64,000 nt of DNA from Arthrobacter sp. Y81 (GTDB lineage Bacteria; Actinomycetota; Actinomycetes; Actinomycetales; Micrococcaceae). The stretch is taken from the NCBI RefSeq assembly GCF_002929335.1, contig NZ_PJIL01000017.1, forward strand, positions 1-64,000. Direction: 5' to 3'. Below are positions 43,428 through 51,159 of this stretch, in pieces. Position 1 is the first letter of the stretch. Every line of letters starts with the position of its first letter. The notes under the pieces were generated by a model, which was given only the letters and a program-made list of their open reading frames with translations, was not told where the DNA came from and searched no databases. Both the position numbers and the translations under genes were made by a program.

Positions 43428-45266
43428 CTAGTGCTGTCCTGACGGCTCGGCACGGGCCGGGCGGGGTGCAGCGTACATGTCCACGATGACCGCTTCGAAG
43501 TCCTTCATCACCTGGGCCCTCTTGACCTTCATTGACGGGGTCAGGTGGCCGGATGCCTCGGTGAAGTCGGACGGCACGATCCGGAACGACTTGATGGCCT
43601 CGGCCTGGGACACTGACTGGTTGGCGTGCGTGATCAGGTCCTGCACTGCTGCCTTGACCACGGGATGGTCCGCCGCTGCTGCAAGGGTGGTGCTGGCAGG
43701 CAGCCCGTGGCGCTGCAGCCAACCCGGCAGGGCTTCCTCGTCCAACGTCACCAACGCGCCGATGAACGGCCTGTTGTCTCCCACCACGAGGACCTGCGAC
43801 ACGAGAGCGTTAGCCCGGATCTGGTCTTCCAGCAGGGCGGGCACCACGTTCTTGCCGCTGGCCGTTACGATGATTTCCTTCTTGCGGCCCGTGATGGTCA
43901 GGAAGCCGTCACTGTCCATTTGTCCGATGTCGCCGGTGCGGAACCAGCCGTCCACGAAGGTGTCGGCCGCGAGGTCGTCACGCTTGTAGTAGCCGCGCAT
44001 TACGCAGACGCCCTTGGCGAGGATCTCGCCGTCGTCGGCTATCTTCACCGCATTCCCGGGCAGCGGGGCACCCACCGTTCCGATCCTGATCAGCTGGGGA
44101 GTGTTCACCGTGATCGGGGCCGTGGTTTCGGTCAGGCCGTAGCCTTCGAGGATCTGCATGCCGATGCCCTGGAAGAAGTGCCCCAGGCGTTCGCCCAGGG
44201 GTCCGCCGCCGGACACGGCGTGGGCCACCTCGCCGCCCATGGCCGCGCGCAGCTTGCTGTAGACGAGCTTGTCGAAGAGCGCATGCAGGAGCTTGAGGCC
44301 GAATCCCACGGACCCGGCCTGCCGGGCACGCGAGTAGGCGATGGCGGTGTCGGCCGCCTTGTGGAAAATGGCCCCCTTGCCGCCGTCCTCGGCCTTCGTC
44401 AGTGCGGAGTTGTAGACCTTTTCGAAAACCCGCGGCACCGCCAGGATAAACGTCGGTTTGTAGCTCTGCAGGTCCGGGAGGAGGTGCTTGATGTCCGGCG
44501 TGTGGGCCACGGTGACACCGGCAGCCACGGCCAGGACCGAGATGAAGCGCGCGAACACGTGGGCCAGCGGCAGGAACATAATGGTCCTGGCTTGCTCATG
44601 GACGATACCGGACAGCGAAGTGGCCAGGGCGTTTTCGGAAAGCTCCACGAAGTTGCCGTGCGTCAGTTCGCAGCCCTTGGGCCGGCCCGTGGTGCCCGAG
44701 GTGTAGATGATCGTGGCGACGTCAGAGAGCGAAGCCAGGCTCCTGCGTGCTTCCAGGTCTTCGTCGCTGACGGCCGTACCGGCGGCGCGCAGTTCCTCCA
44801 GCCCTGCGCCCTCAAGCTGCCAGACGTGGGCAAGCGAAGAGAGTCCTTCGGATGTGGCGGCCTGCCGGATGATGTCCTCGTGGTGCGCTGACTCGCCAAA
44901 GGCGGCGACTGCACCCGAGTCGCCCAGGTTCCAGGCCACCTGAGTGGGTGAGGACGTCTCGTAGATGGGAACGGAGATGCCGCCGGCGAACCAGATGGCG
45001 AAGTCCACGAGTGCCCACTCGTACCGCGTACGGGACATGATGCCAACGCGGTCCCCGGCTGCGACGCCGCTGGCCATGAGGCCCTTGGCCAGGACGCGGA
45101 CGTCTGCGAGGAAGTCGGTGGCGGAAATATCCTGCCACTGCCCGGCGGCATCGAGACGCGAATACAGGGACGGGTTCGAGGCCTTGGCGGCTTGCCGCAG
45201 CACCAGGTCGGTGATGTTGGTTTCCGGGGGTACTTTGACCAAGGGCGGAACACTGAATTCGCGCAC
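43428..45266 (-). CDS. Long-chain acyl-CoA ligase (FadD15-like)
   Basis: A 612-residue AMP-forming ligase. ATP loop IIYTSGTTGRPKGCELTHGN, gate motif GYGLTETTAPI, WFRTGDIG and the C-terminal ITGRKKEIIVTASGKNV. Activates long-chain fatty acids as acyl-CoA. GTG 45266 is preferred because AAAGGAG stands 5 nt upstream; the in-frame ATG at 45287 has no such site. Near pknL/aroG as FadD15 (Rv2187) is in mycobacteria. Convergent with pyc. Confidence 0.92.
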   Translation of the reverse strand: MREFSVPPLVKVPPETNITDLVLRQAAKASNPSLYSRLDAAGQWQDISATDFLADVRVLAKGLMASGVAAGDRVGIMSRTRYEWALVDFAIWFAGGISVPIYETSSPTQVAWNLGDSGAVAAFGESAHHEDIIRQAATSEGLSSLAHVWQLEGAGLEELRAAGTAVSDEDLEARRSLASLSDVATIIYTSGTTGRPKGCELTHGNFVELSENALATSLSGIVHEQARTIMFLPLAHVFARFISVLAVAAGVTVAHTPDIKHLLPDLQSYKPTFILAVPRVFEKVYNSALTKAEDGGKGAIFHKAADTAIAYSRARQAGSVGFGLKLLHALFDKLVYSKLRAAMGGEVAHAVSGGGPLGERLGHFFQGIGMQILEGYGLTETTAPITVNTPQLIRIGTVGAPLPGNAVKIADDGEILAKGVCVMRGYYKRDDLAADTFVDGWFRTGDIGQMDSDGFLTITGRKKEIIVTASGKNVVPALLEDQIRANALVSQVLVVGDNRPFIGALVTLDEEALPGWLQRHGLPASTTLAAAADHPVVKAAVQDLITHANQSVSQAEAIKSFRIVPSDFTEASGHLTPSMKVKRAQVMKDFEAVIVDMYAAPRPARAEPSGQH

Positions 45267-45478
45267 GATAGCTCCTTTGTTATCCATAGACCCGCAAGGG
45301 GTACTGCTAACACTAGTACGCCCGTTGCGGAGGTGTGTTCTGATTTACCTACTGGTGAGTAACTTTACGGTCAAGTGCAGGAATCCCGCCAGTCCGGCCC
45401 GCCTGGAGGCATCCCTGGAGCCCGGCCGGGAGCCGTTTGGCGCATGGCCGGCAGCGCAGGAAGACAAGGGCCGGGCAA

Positions 45479-45484
45479 TAGAAT
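45479..45484 (+). promoter_or_regulatory. -10 element for a predicted leaderless glucokinase mRNA
   Basis: TAGAAT ends 8 nt before the ATG at 45493; only a weak GGGG lies between. No good -35 is seen. Confidence 0.4.
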
Positions 45485-45492
45485 GGGGAACC

Positions 45493-46584
45493 ATGCACAC
45501 ACCTTCGCCCGGCGACCTGCCCAGACCCTACCGACGGACGGCCGCCTGGCGGCGGAGGAAGCCTTCCGCGCAGGATTCGCTCTCTGCAAGCCAGAGCTTC
45601 CGCGAGCACCTCCGGCTGGGCCGCAAGGGGTTGGCGATCGGCGTAGACATCGGGGGAACCAAGGTTGCCGCCGGTGTGGTGGATGCCGACGGCCGGATCC
45701 TCAGCCAGGCCAGGCGTTCCACGCCCGGGAACGATCCCCGGGCAGTGGAACAGGTGATCGTGGAACTCGTGGAGGAATTGGGCCGCGGCCACCGCATCTG
45801 GTCGGTGGGAATCGGCGCGGCCGGCTGGATGGACCTCGACGGCGGGACGGTGCTGTTCAGCCCGCACCTCGCCTGGCGCAACGAACCGCTGCGGGAAAAC
45901 CTCCAGCGCCTCCTGCGCCGGCCGGTCCTGCTGACCAACGACGCCGATGCTGCCGCGTGGGCGGAGTGGCGCTTCGGTGCAGGGCAGGGACAGAACAGGC
46001 TCGTTTGCATCACACTAGGCACGGGGATCGGCGGTGCCATGGTGATGGACGGCAGGGTGGAGCGCGGACGGTTTGGTGTCGCCGGTGAGTTCGGCCACCA
46101 GATCATCATGCCCGGCGGGCACCGGTGCGAATGCGGAAACCGCGGCTGCTGGGAGCAGTACGCGTCCGGAAACGCCCTGGGCCGCGAAGCCCGTGAGCTG
46201 GCCGCTGCCAATTCACCCGTGGCGCAGGAACTCCTGAGAGCTGTGGACGGGCAGGTGGACCGGATCACCGGGGCCATCGTGACGGAACTGGCGAAGGCAG
46301 GGGACCCCACCTCGCGGGAACTGCTGGAAGACGTCGGCGAATGGCTGGGTCTTGGCCTCGCCAACCTCGCGGCGGCACTGGATCCCGGAAAGTTCGTGAT
46401 CGGCGGAGGACTCTGCGACGCCGGCGAACTGCTGGTGGCGCCGGCACGCAAGGCCTTTGCCAGGAACCTGACCGGGCGCGGGTTCCGGCCCGCAGCGGAA
46501 ATCGCACTGGCGGCGCTGGGGCCCAACGCCGGACTGATTGGCGCCGCGGACCTGTCCCGGGTCAGCAGTCGGATGCACGGCTAA
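45493..46584 (+). CDS. glk: ROK-family glucokinase
   Basis: A 363-residue ROK kinase. ATP-binding IGVDIGGTKVAAGVVD near residue 48, catalytic TNDADAAAWAEW, LGTGIGGAMV, and the ROK zinc motif CECGNRGCWEQYASG. No helix-turn-helix, so it is an enzyme and not a repressor. Phosphorylates glucose (ATP or polyphosphate cannot be distinguished). The first 40 residues are a basic extension. The frame is open far upstream, antisense to fadD; the ATG after the -10 hexamer is the natural start. Confidence 0.9.
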   Translation: MHTPSPGDLPRPYRRTAAWRRRKPSAQDSLSASQSFREHLRLGRKGLAIGVDIGGTKVAAGVVDADGRILSQARRSTPGNDPRAVEQVIVELVEELGRGHRIWSVGIGAAGWMDLDGGTVLFSPHLAWRNEPLRENLQRLLRRPVLLTNDADAAAWAEWRFGAGQGQNRLVCITLGTGIGGAMVMDGRVERGRFGVAGEFGHQIIMPGGHRCECGNRGCWEQYASGNALGREARELAAANSPVAQELLRAVDGQVDRITGAIVTELAKAGDPTSRELLEDVGEWLGLGLANLAAALDPGKFVIGGGLCDAGELLVAPARKAFARNLTGRGFRPAAEIALAALGPNAGLIGAADLSRVSSRMHG

Positions 46585-46587
46585 ACG

Positions 46588-47112
46588 CTAAACCCGGGCG
46601 CCGTCGTCGTGATCGTCCTTTTCCTGCGGCAGCTGCATGATCAGGTAGATCACTGACAGGACGAACGCTGCGACAATGCCCAAAATGGCCATCAGCGGCG
46701 CCGACCGCCAAAACATGGCGGCGAGCACCAGGGCCACGGGTCCGCCCACCGCCCCCAGCCAGGCCAGCATGGTCAGGGGATTTGTTCCGGCCAGGCTTGG
46801 CGGTTCCTCGGGAACGAACGGGTCGTCGTCGTCCGCTTCATAGTCCCGAGGCCCGGTGCCCGCCGCCGCGTGGTCCGCCCGGGGGAGCGGTTCATGGGAA
46901 GCGGCCTGGCGTTCCGACGCAGAGGGCTCCGTCGGGGCGGCGCCGGACAGCCCCAGGGGATCGAAGTCGCGGAACGGCCGTCTGGACGGGGCGCTGCCTT
47001 CTCCGGCCGGAGCCTCCGGGCCGCGGCTCTCGAGCCGCGAAACCAAATCCAGCCACACGGCGTCGTCCTGGTTCGCGCTCTGGTCCGAGGAATTGGAGTC
47101 GGATCTGGTCAT
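46588..47112 (-). CDS. Hypothetical membrane protein
   Basis: A 174-residue protein. Residues 1-105 are polar with acidic stretches (DDDDPFVPEEPP), followed by two transmembrane helices (about 115-133 and 138-158, the second near APLMAILGIVAAFVLSVIYL) and a short acidic tail. No recognised domain. Its ATG overlaps the stop of the upstream hydrolase (TGATG), so it is the third gene of a three-gene operon. Function unknown. Confidence 0.8.
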   Translation of the reverse strand: MTRSDSNSSDQSANQDDAVWLDLVSRLESRGPEAPAGEGSAPSRRPFRDFDPLGLSGAAPTEPSASERQAASHEPLPRADHAAAGTGPRDYEADDDDPFVPEEPPSLAGTNPLTMLAWLGAVGGPVALVLAAMFWRSAPLMAILGIVAAFVLSVIYLIMQLPQEKDDHDDGARV

Positions 47113-47906
47113 CAGCCGTGTCCTTCAGGGCGAGAGGGGGTAGCGTCCACGTGTCCCGGTACCACTCTGCGGATGAATTCCGCGGTCCCGCGAAAAATCT
47201 CCTCGGCATCATTGTCCAGGGTGGCCACGTGGTAGCTGTTTTCCAAGGCGCTGAGCTCCAGCGGGGCGTTGGTCAGGCCACGGCGCAGCGCCACAATGCT
47301 GGAGTCCGACACCACGTGGTCCACCGTAGAGCGGAACACCCGCACGGGTGCGGTGATCAGGGGCAGCAGCCGCAGGGTGTCCTTGAACATCTTGTTGAGT
47401 TCGTGGGCCGCCGCCACCGGTGTCCGCGGGTAGGCGCCCTCGTCCATGTCCGGCTTCAGGATGTCGTTCGCAATGGCGGGAGTGCTTTTCATCACCAGCT
47501 TCAGGATGCCGGCGAGGGGGGCGCGGGGATCGTCGATGACCAGGCCCGGGTTGACCACGATTGTTCCCGCCACAGGACGCCGGGCGGCCACCCTCAGGGC
47601 GAGGGCCCCGCCCATGGACAGGCCGGCCGTGAAGACGTGGTCGCATTCGGCCTCAAGCTCCAGGTAGGCAGCGTCGTAGGCGGCATGCCAATCCTGCCAG
47701 CGGGTCCTCGCAAGTTCCTGCCAGCTGGTGCCGTGTCCTGGCAGGAGCGGCATCCGCACGGCAAAGCCGGCGTCGGCCAGGGATTGGGCCCAGGCCCGCA
47801 CGCCGTGCGGGCTCCCGGTGAAGCCATGGGAAACGGCGACGCCAACCGACGGGCCATCGCCGGTAAACGGGCTGATAAAGGGGCTGTGGTCGGCGGCGAT
47901 GCTCAT
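47112..47906 (-). CDS. Alpha/beta hydrolase (carboxylesterase/monoacylglycerol lipase-like), copy 2
   Basis: A 264-residue hydrolase. Oxyanion region SHGFTGSPHGVRAWAQ, nucleophile elbow GLSMGG, acid in STVDHVVSD and catalytic His in SYHVATLDND. These features fit the Est30/monoacylglycerol lipase group, cleaving short acyl esters or monoglycerides. About half identical by eye to the upstream paralogue (HGFTGSP, MPLLPGHGT, HVATLDND shared). ATG overlaps the paralogue stop (ATGA). Confidence 0.87.
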   Translation of the reverse strand: MSIAADHSPFISPFTGDGPSVGVAVSHGFTGSPHGVRAWAQSLADAGFAVRMPLLPGHGTSWQELARTRWQDWHAAYDAAYLELEAECDHVFTAGLSMGGALALRVAARRPVAGTIVVNPGLVIDDPRAPLAGILKLVMKSTPAIANDILKPDMDEGAYPRTPVAAAHELNKMFKDTLRLLPLITAPVRVFRSTVDHVVSDSSIVALRRGLTNAPLELSALENSYHVATLDNDAEEIFRGTAEFIRRVVPGHVDATPSRPEGHG

Positions 47907-48691
47907 GATGTCTCCGAGGATACGTGGTGCGGCGCGTGCTCATGGAAAAAGCGGGTCGAATTCTCGAAAATCACCGGCGCATCGTTGTCCAGCGTGGCGA
48001 CGTGTCCGCTGTTTGGCAGCGGGATGACGCCAAGGTCGGCTGACCCCAGCCGCCGCCTGATCATCGCCAGGGACGACGGCGGCACAACGTCGTCGTTGTC
48101 CGATTTGAAGACCAGGACCGGAGCGGTCACGCGCGGCAGTCCGCGGCGGGCGGCAGCAAACAGCTTCTTCAGTTGGTGGACGGCCGCGAGCGGTGTCTGT
48201 GAATAGTCGCCATCCTCAGTCGTGGCCGCTGTGGGGTTGGCCTCCACAATCGGCAGGGTGGTCCGCTGGAAGTACTTCAGGATGCCGATGATCCGTATCC
48301 TGCGGTCGTAGAAGCTGAGCCCGGGGTTGACCACGGCCACTCCGGCAACGGGGTGGCGGGACGCCGTCCGCAGGGCGACGGCCCCTCCCATTGACAGCCC
48401 TGCGACGTAGCAGGCCTCAGTCCGGCCCGCCAGCTCAACGTAGGCGGCATCGAAGGCTCCGGCCCATTCCCGCCAGCCGGAACGGGCCAGCTCGCGCCAG
48501 TCGGTCCCATGCCCGGGCAGGAGGGGTACGGAGACCGCAAACCCCTGCTCGGCCAGGTGCAGGGCCCACGGCATGACGCTGAGGGGACTCCCGGTGAAGC
48601 CGTGGCAAATGGCAATGCCAATCCTGGCATTCCTGCCATGGCCGGGGTAACTGAAAGCGGCAGGCATCGACGGTTTGCTGCTTTCTCTCAT
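47903..48691 (-). CDS. Alpha/beta hydrolase (carboxylesterase/monoacylglycerol lipase-like), copy 1
   Basis: A 262-residue hydrolase and tandem paralogue of the next gene. CHGFTGSPLSVMPWALHL, nucleophile GLSMGG, acid in SDNDDVVPP, His in SGHVATLDND. First gene of the three-gene minus-strand operon, divergent from a PlsC-type acyltransferase, which hints at lipid turnover; inferred. Start could be ATG 48691 or the internal ATG 48667. Confidence 0.86.
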   Translation of the reverse strand: MRESSKPSMPAAFSYPGHGRNARIGIAICHGFTGSPLSVMPWALHLAEQGFAVSVPLLPGHGTDWRELARSGWREWAGAFDAAYVELAGRTEACYVAGLSMGGAVALRTASRHPVAGVAVVNPGLSFYDRRIRIIGILKYFQRTTLPIVEANPTAATTEDGDYSQTPLAAVHQLKKLFAAARRGLPRVTAPVLVFKSDNDDVVPPSSLAMIRRRLGSADLGVIPLPNSGHVATLDNDAPVIFENSTRFFHEHAPHHVSSETS

Positions 48692-48802
48692 ATGCCCATC
48701 GTGTCACTCTTCGCCACAAATCTCACTAGAGTAGGGTTGCATTGAAGGCCTGGCCGGACCCGACGGAGGGCCGGTCAGACGCCCTCCGGAGAGGTACGCC
48801 AC

Positions 48803-49540
48803 GTGTTTTATTGGTTCATGAAGACGTTCGTTCTGGGACCGGTGCTCAAGCTCCTGTTCCGGCCCTGGGTCAAGGGGCTCGACAACGTCCCCGCCGAAGG
48901 CGCAGCTATCCTGGCTTCCAACCATCTGTCCTTCTCCGACTCCATCTTTATGCCCCTTATGGTGCCGCGCCCCGTGATTTTTTTGGCGAAGTCCGAGTAC
49001 TTCACCGGCAAGGGCCTCAAAGGCAGGCTGACGGCCCTCTTTTTCCGGCTGACGAACCAGCTGCCCATGGACCGTTCCGGCGGAGCGGCCTCCGCCGCTT
49101 CGCTCAACGCCGGAATGGACGTCCTCACGCACGGTTCGCTGCTTGGCATTTATCCGGAAGGAACCCGAAGCCCCGACTCGAGGCTTTACCGCGGAAAGGT
49201 CGGCGTGGCGAAACTCGCCCTGCAGGCCAGGGTTCCCGTGATTCCAGTAGCCATGATCGGAACGGACAAGGTCCAGCCCATCGGGAAACGGATGCCGAAC
49301 ATCCGGCGCATCGGCATGATCTTCGGTGAACCGCTGGACTTCAGCCGGTATTACGGCATGGAGGAAGACCGCCTGATCCAGCGGTCCGTCACGGACGAAA
49401 TCATGTACGAACTCATGCGCCTGTCCGGGCAGGAGTACGTGGACGAATACGCGGCCGTGGTCAAACTGCGGCTGGCGGGCAAACCCACTGAGGGCCCAGC
49501 CGGCTCCGGCAGCGGCCCCGCGGAACCCGGGAAAGCGTGA
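48803..49540 (+). CDS. PlsC-family acyltransferase, second copy
   Basis: A 245-residue 1-acylglycerol-3-phosphate acyltransferase family member. H(x4)D in SNHLSFSDS, EGTRSPDSRLYRGKVGVAKLAL and PVIPVAMIGT are the usual motifs. GTG start after GGAGAGG. Syntenic with Rv2182c, upstream of aroG as in mycobacteria. It differs from the copy at 31908-32663 in length and sequence, so acyl or lysolipid preference may differ. The last 25 residues are Gly/Pro/Ser rich. Confidence 0.88.
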   Translation: MFYWFMKTFVLGPVLKLLFRPWVKGLDNVPAEGAAILASNHLSFSDSIFMPLMVPRPVIFLAKSEYFTGKGLKGRLTALFFRLTNQLPMDRSGGAASAASLNAGMDVLTHGSLLGIYPEGTRSPDSRLYRGKVGVAKLALQARVPVIPVAMIGTDKVQPIGKRMPNIRRIGMIFGEPLDFSRYYGMEEDRLIQRSVTDEIMYELMRLSGQEYVDEYAAVVKLRLAGKPTEGPAGSGSGPAEPGKA

Positions 49541-49634
49541 CGCCGGTTCAGCGACGCTTGTTCCCGTACCCCGGTTCTGTGACGCCTGTTTGGGACGAAT
49601 GACGGGTACGGTGCGGAAACCCGGATCCGGGAAC

Positions 49635-49640
49635 TAGTCT
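49635..49640 (+). promoter_or_regulatory. -10 element for leaderless DAHP synthase mRNA
   Basis: TAGTCT ends exactly 6 nt before the GTG at 49647, with no ribosome binding site between. Confidence 0.5.
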
Positions 49641-49646
49641 TGTAGT

Positions 49647-51038
49647 GTGACTGAGCTATCTGCAAAACCTGCCTCCCTGCTGACCAGTACCGCCCAGAGC
49701 GGTGCCGCCAACTATCCGGGACTGGACCACTGGCGGGAACTGCCGGTCTCCCAGCAGCCCAGCTGGCAAAACAAAGAGGTCTTTGACGCGTCCGTGAAGG
49801 AACTCTCCGTCCTTCCGCCGCTTGTCTTCGCCGGCGAAGTGGACATCCTGCGTGAACGGCTCGCCGCTGCTGCGCAAGGCAAGGCCTTCCTGCTCCAGGG
49901 CGGGGACTGCGCGGAAACGTTCGAGGCAGCCACCGCTGACAAGATCAGCGCGCGGGTCAAGACCATCCTGCAGATGGCCGTCGTCCTCACCTACGGCGCG
50001 GCGATGCCCGTCATCAAAATGGGCCGCATGGCCGGACAGTTCGCGAAGCCGCGCTCCTCCAACGACGAAACGCGCGACGGCGTGACGCTCCCCGCCTACC
50101 GCGGCGACATCGTCAACGGCTACGACTTCACCCCGGAATCCCGCGCCCACGACGCCAGCCGGATGCTGAAGGCGTACCACACGTCCGCCTCCACGCTGAA
50201 CCTCATCCGTGCCTTCACCCAGGGCGGCTTCGCGGACCTCCGCCTGGTGCACCAGTGGAACAAGGGCTTCACCGAAAACCCGGCCCACGCCCGCTACGAG
50301 TCGCTGGCGCGGGACATCGACCGTGCCATCAAGTTCATGGCGTCCTGCGGTGCGGACTTCGAGGCCCTCAAGCGCGTGGAGTTCTACGCCAGCCACGAGG
50401 CGCTGCTGCTGGACTACGAACGCGCACTGACCCGCATCGACTCCCGCACGGGACTTCCGTACGACACCTCGGCGCATTTCCTCTGGATCGGGGAACGCAC
50501 CCGCGAGCTCGACAACGCCCACGTCGATTTCCTCTCCCGCGTCCGCAACCCGATCGGCGTCAAGCTGGGCCCCTCGACGTCCGACGACGACGCCCTGCGG
50601 CTGATCGACAAGCTGGATCCGAACCGCGAACCGGGCCGGCTCACCTTCATCACCCGGATGGGCGCGGGCAACATCCGCGAGAAGCTCCCCGCCATCGTTG
50701 AGAAGGTCACGGCCTCCGGCGCGCAGGTCCTCTGGGTTACGGATCCCATGCACGGGAACACGGTCACCTCGCCCAACGGCTACAAGACGCGCAACTTCGA
50801 TGACGTCATTGACGAAGTGCGCGGCTTCTTCGAGGTCCACCACTCGCTGGGCACCATTCCGGGCGGCCTGCACGTCGAGATGACGGGTGACGACGTCGCG
50901 GAGTGCCTCGGCGGCGCCGACCCCATCGACCAGGAAGCATTCCTGGACCGCTACGAATCGGTCTGCGATCCGCGCCTGAACCACATGCAGTCCCTGGAAA
51001 TGGCCTTCCTCGTCGCAGGGGCACTGTCCAAGCGCTGA
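49647..51038 (+). CDS. aroG: 3-deoxy-7-phosphoheptulonate synthase, class II
   Basis: A 463-residue class II (plant/mycobacterial type) DAHP synthase joining PEP and erythrose 4-phosphate, the first step of the shikimate pathway. Signatures: GKAFLLQGGDCAETF, MGRMAGQFAKPRS, VKLGPSTS, ITRMGAGNIREKLP, WVTDPMHGNT and the metal-binding GGLHVEMTGDDVAECLGG. In mycobacteria the enzyme (Rv2178c) forms a complex with chorismate mutase. Position next to pknL is conserved. Confidence 0.96.
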   Translation: MTELSAKPASLLTSTAQSGAANYPGLDHWRELPVSQQPSWQNKEVFDASVKELSVLPPLVFAGEVDILRERLAAAAQGKAFLLQGGDCAETFEAATADKISARVKTILQMAVVLTYGAAMPVIKMGRMAGQFAKPRSSNDETRDGVTLPAYRGDIVNGYDFTPESRAHDASRMLKAYHTSASTLNLIRAFTQGGFADLRLVHQWNKGFTENPAHARYESLARDIDRAIKFMASCGADFEALKRVEFYASHEALLLDYERALTRIDSRTGLPYDTSAHFLWIGERTRELDNAHVDFLSRVRNPIGVKLGPSTSDDDALRLIDKLDPNREPGRLTFITRMGAGNIREKLPAIVEKVTASGAQVLWVTDPMHGNTVTSPNGYKTRNFDDVIDEVRGFFEVHHSLGTIPGGLHVEMTGDDVAECLGGADPIDQEAFLDRYESVCDPRLNHMQSLEMAFLVAGALSKR

Positions 51039-51057
51039 CCCCCGCAACGGTTGACAG

Positions 51058-51100
51058 AAAAAAGCTCCGCCCGGCTGGTCCAGCCGGGCGGAGCTTTTTT
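51058..51100. terminator. Bidirectional terminator between aroG and pknL
   Basis: A 15-bp or longer GC-rich stem flanked by six A and six T (51058-51100). Serves both convergent genes. Confidence 0.95.
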
Positions 51101-51159
51101 GTGGGGACGCCATTCAGACGTGACCCGAGCGTTGCGGCGGTCCGCCGCCCCCATACCGC

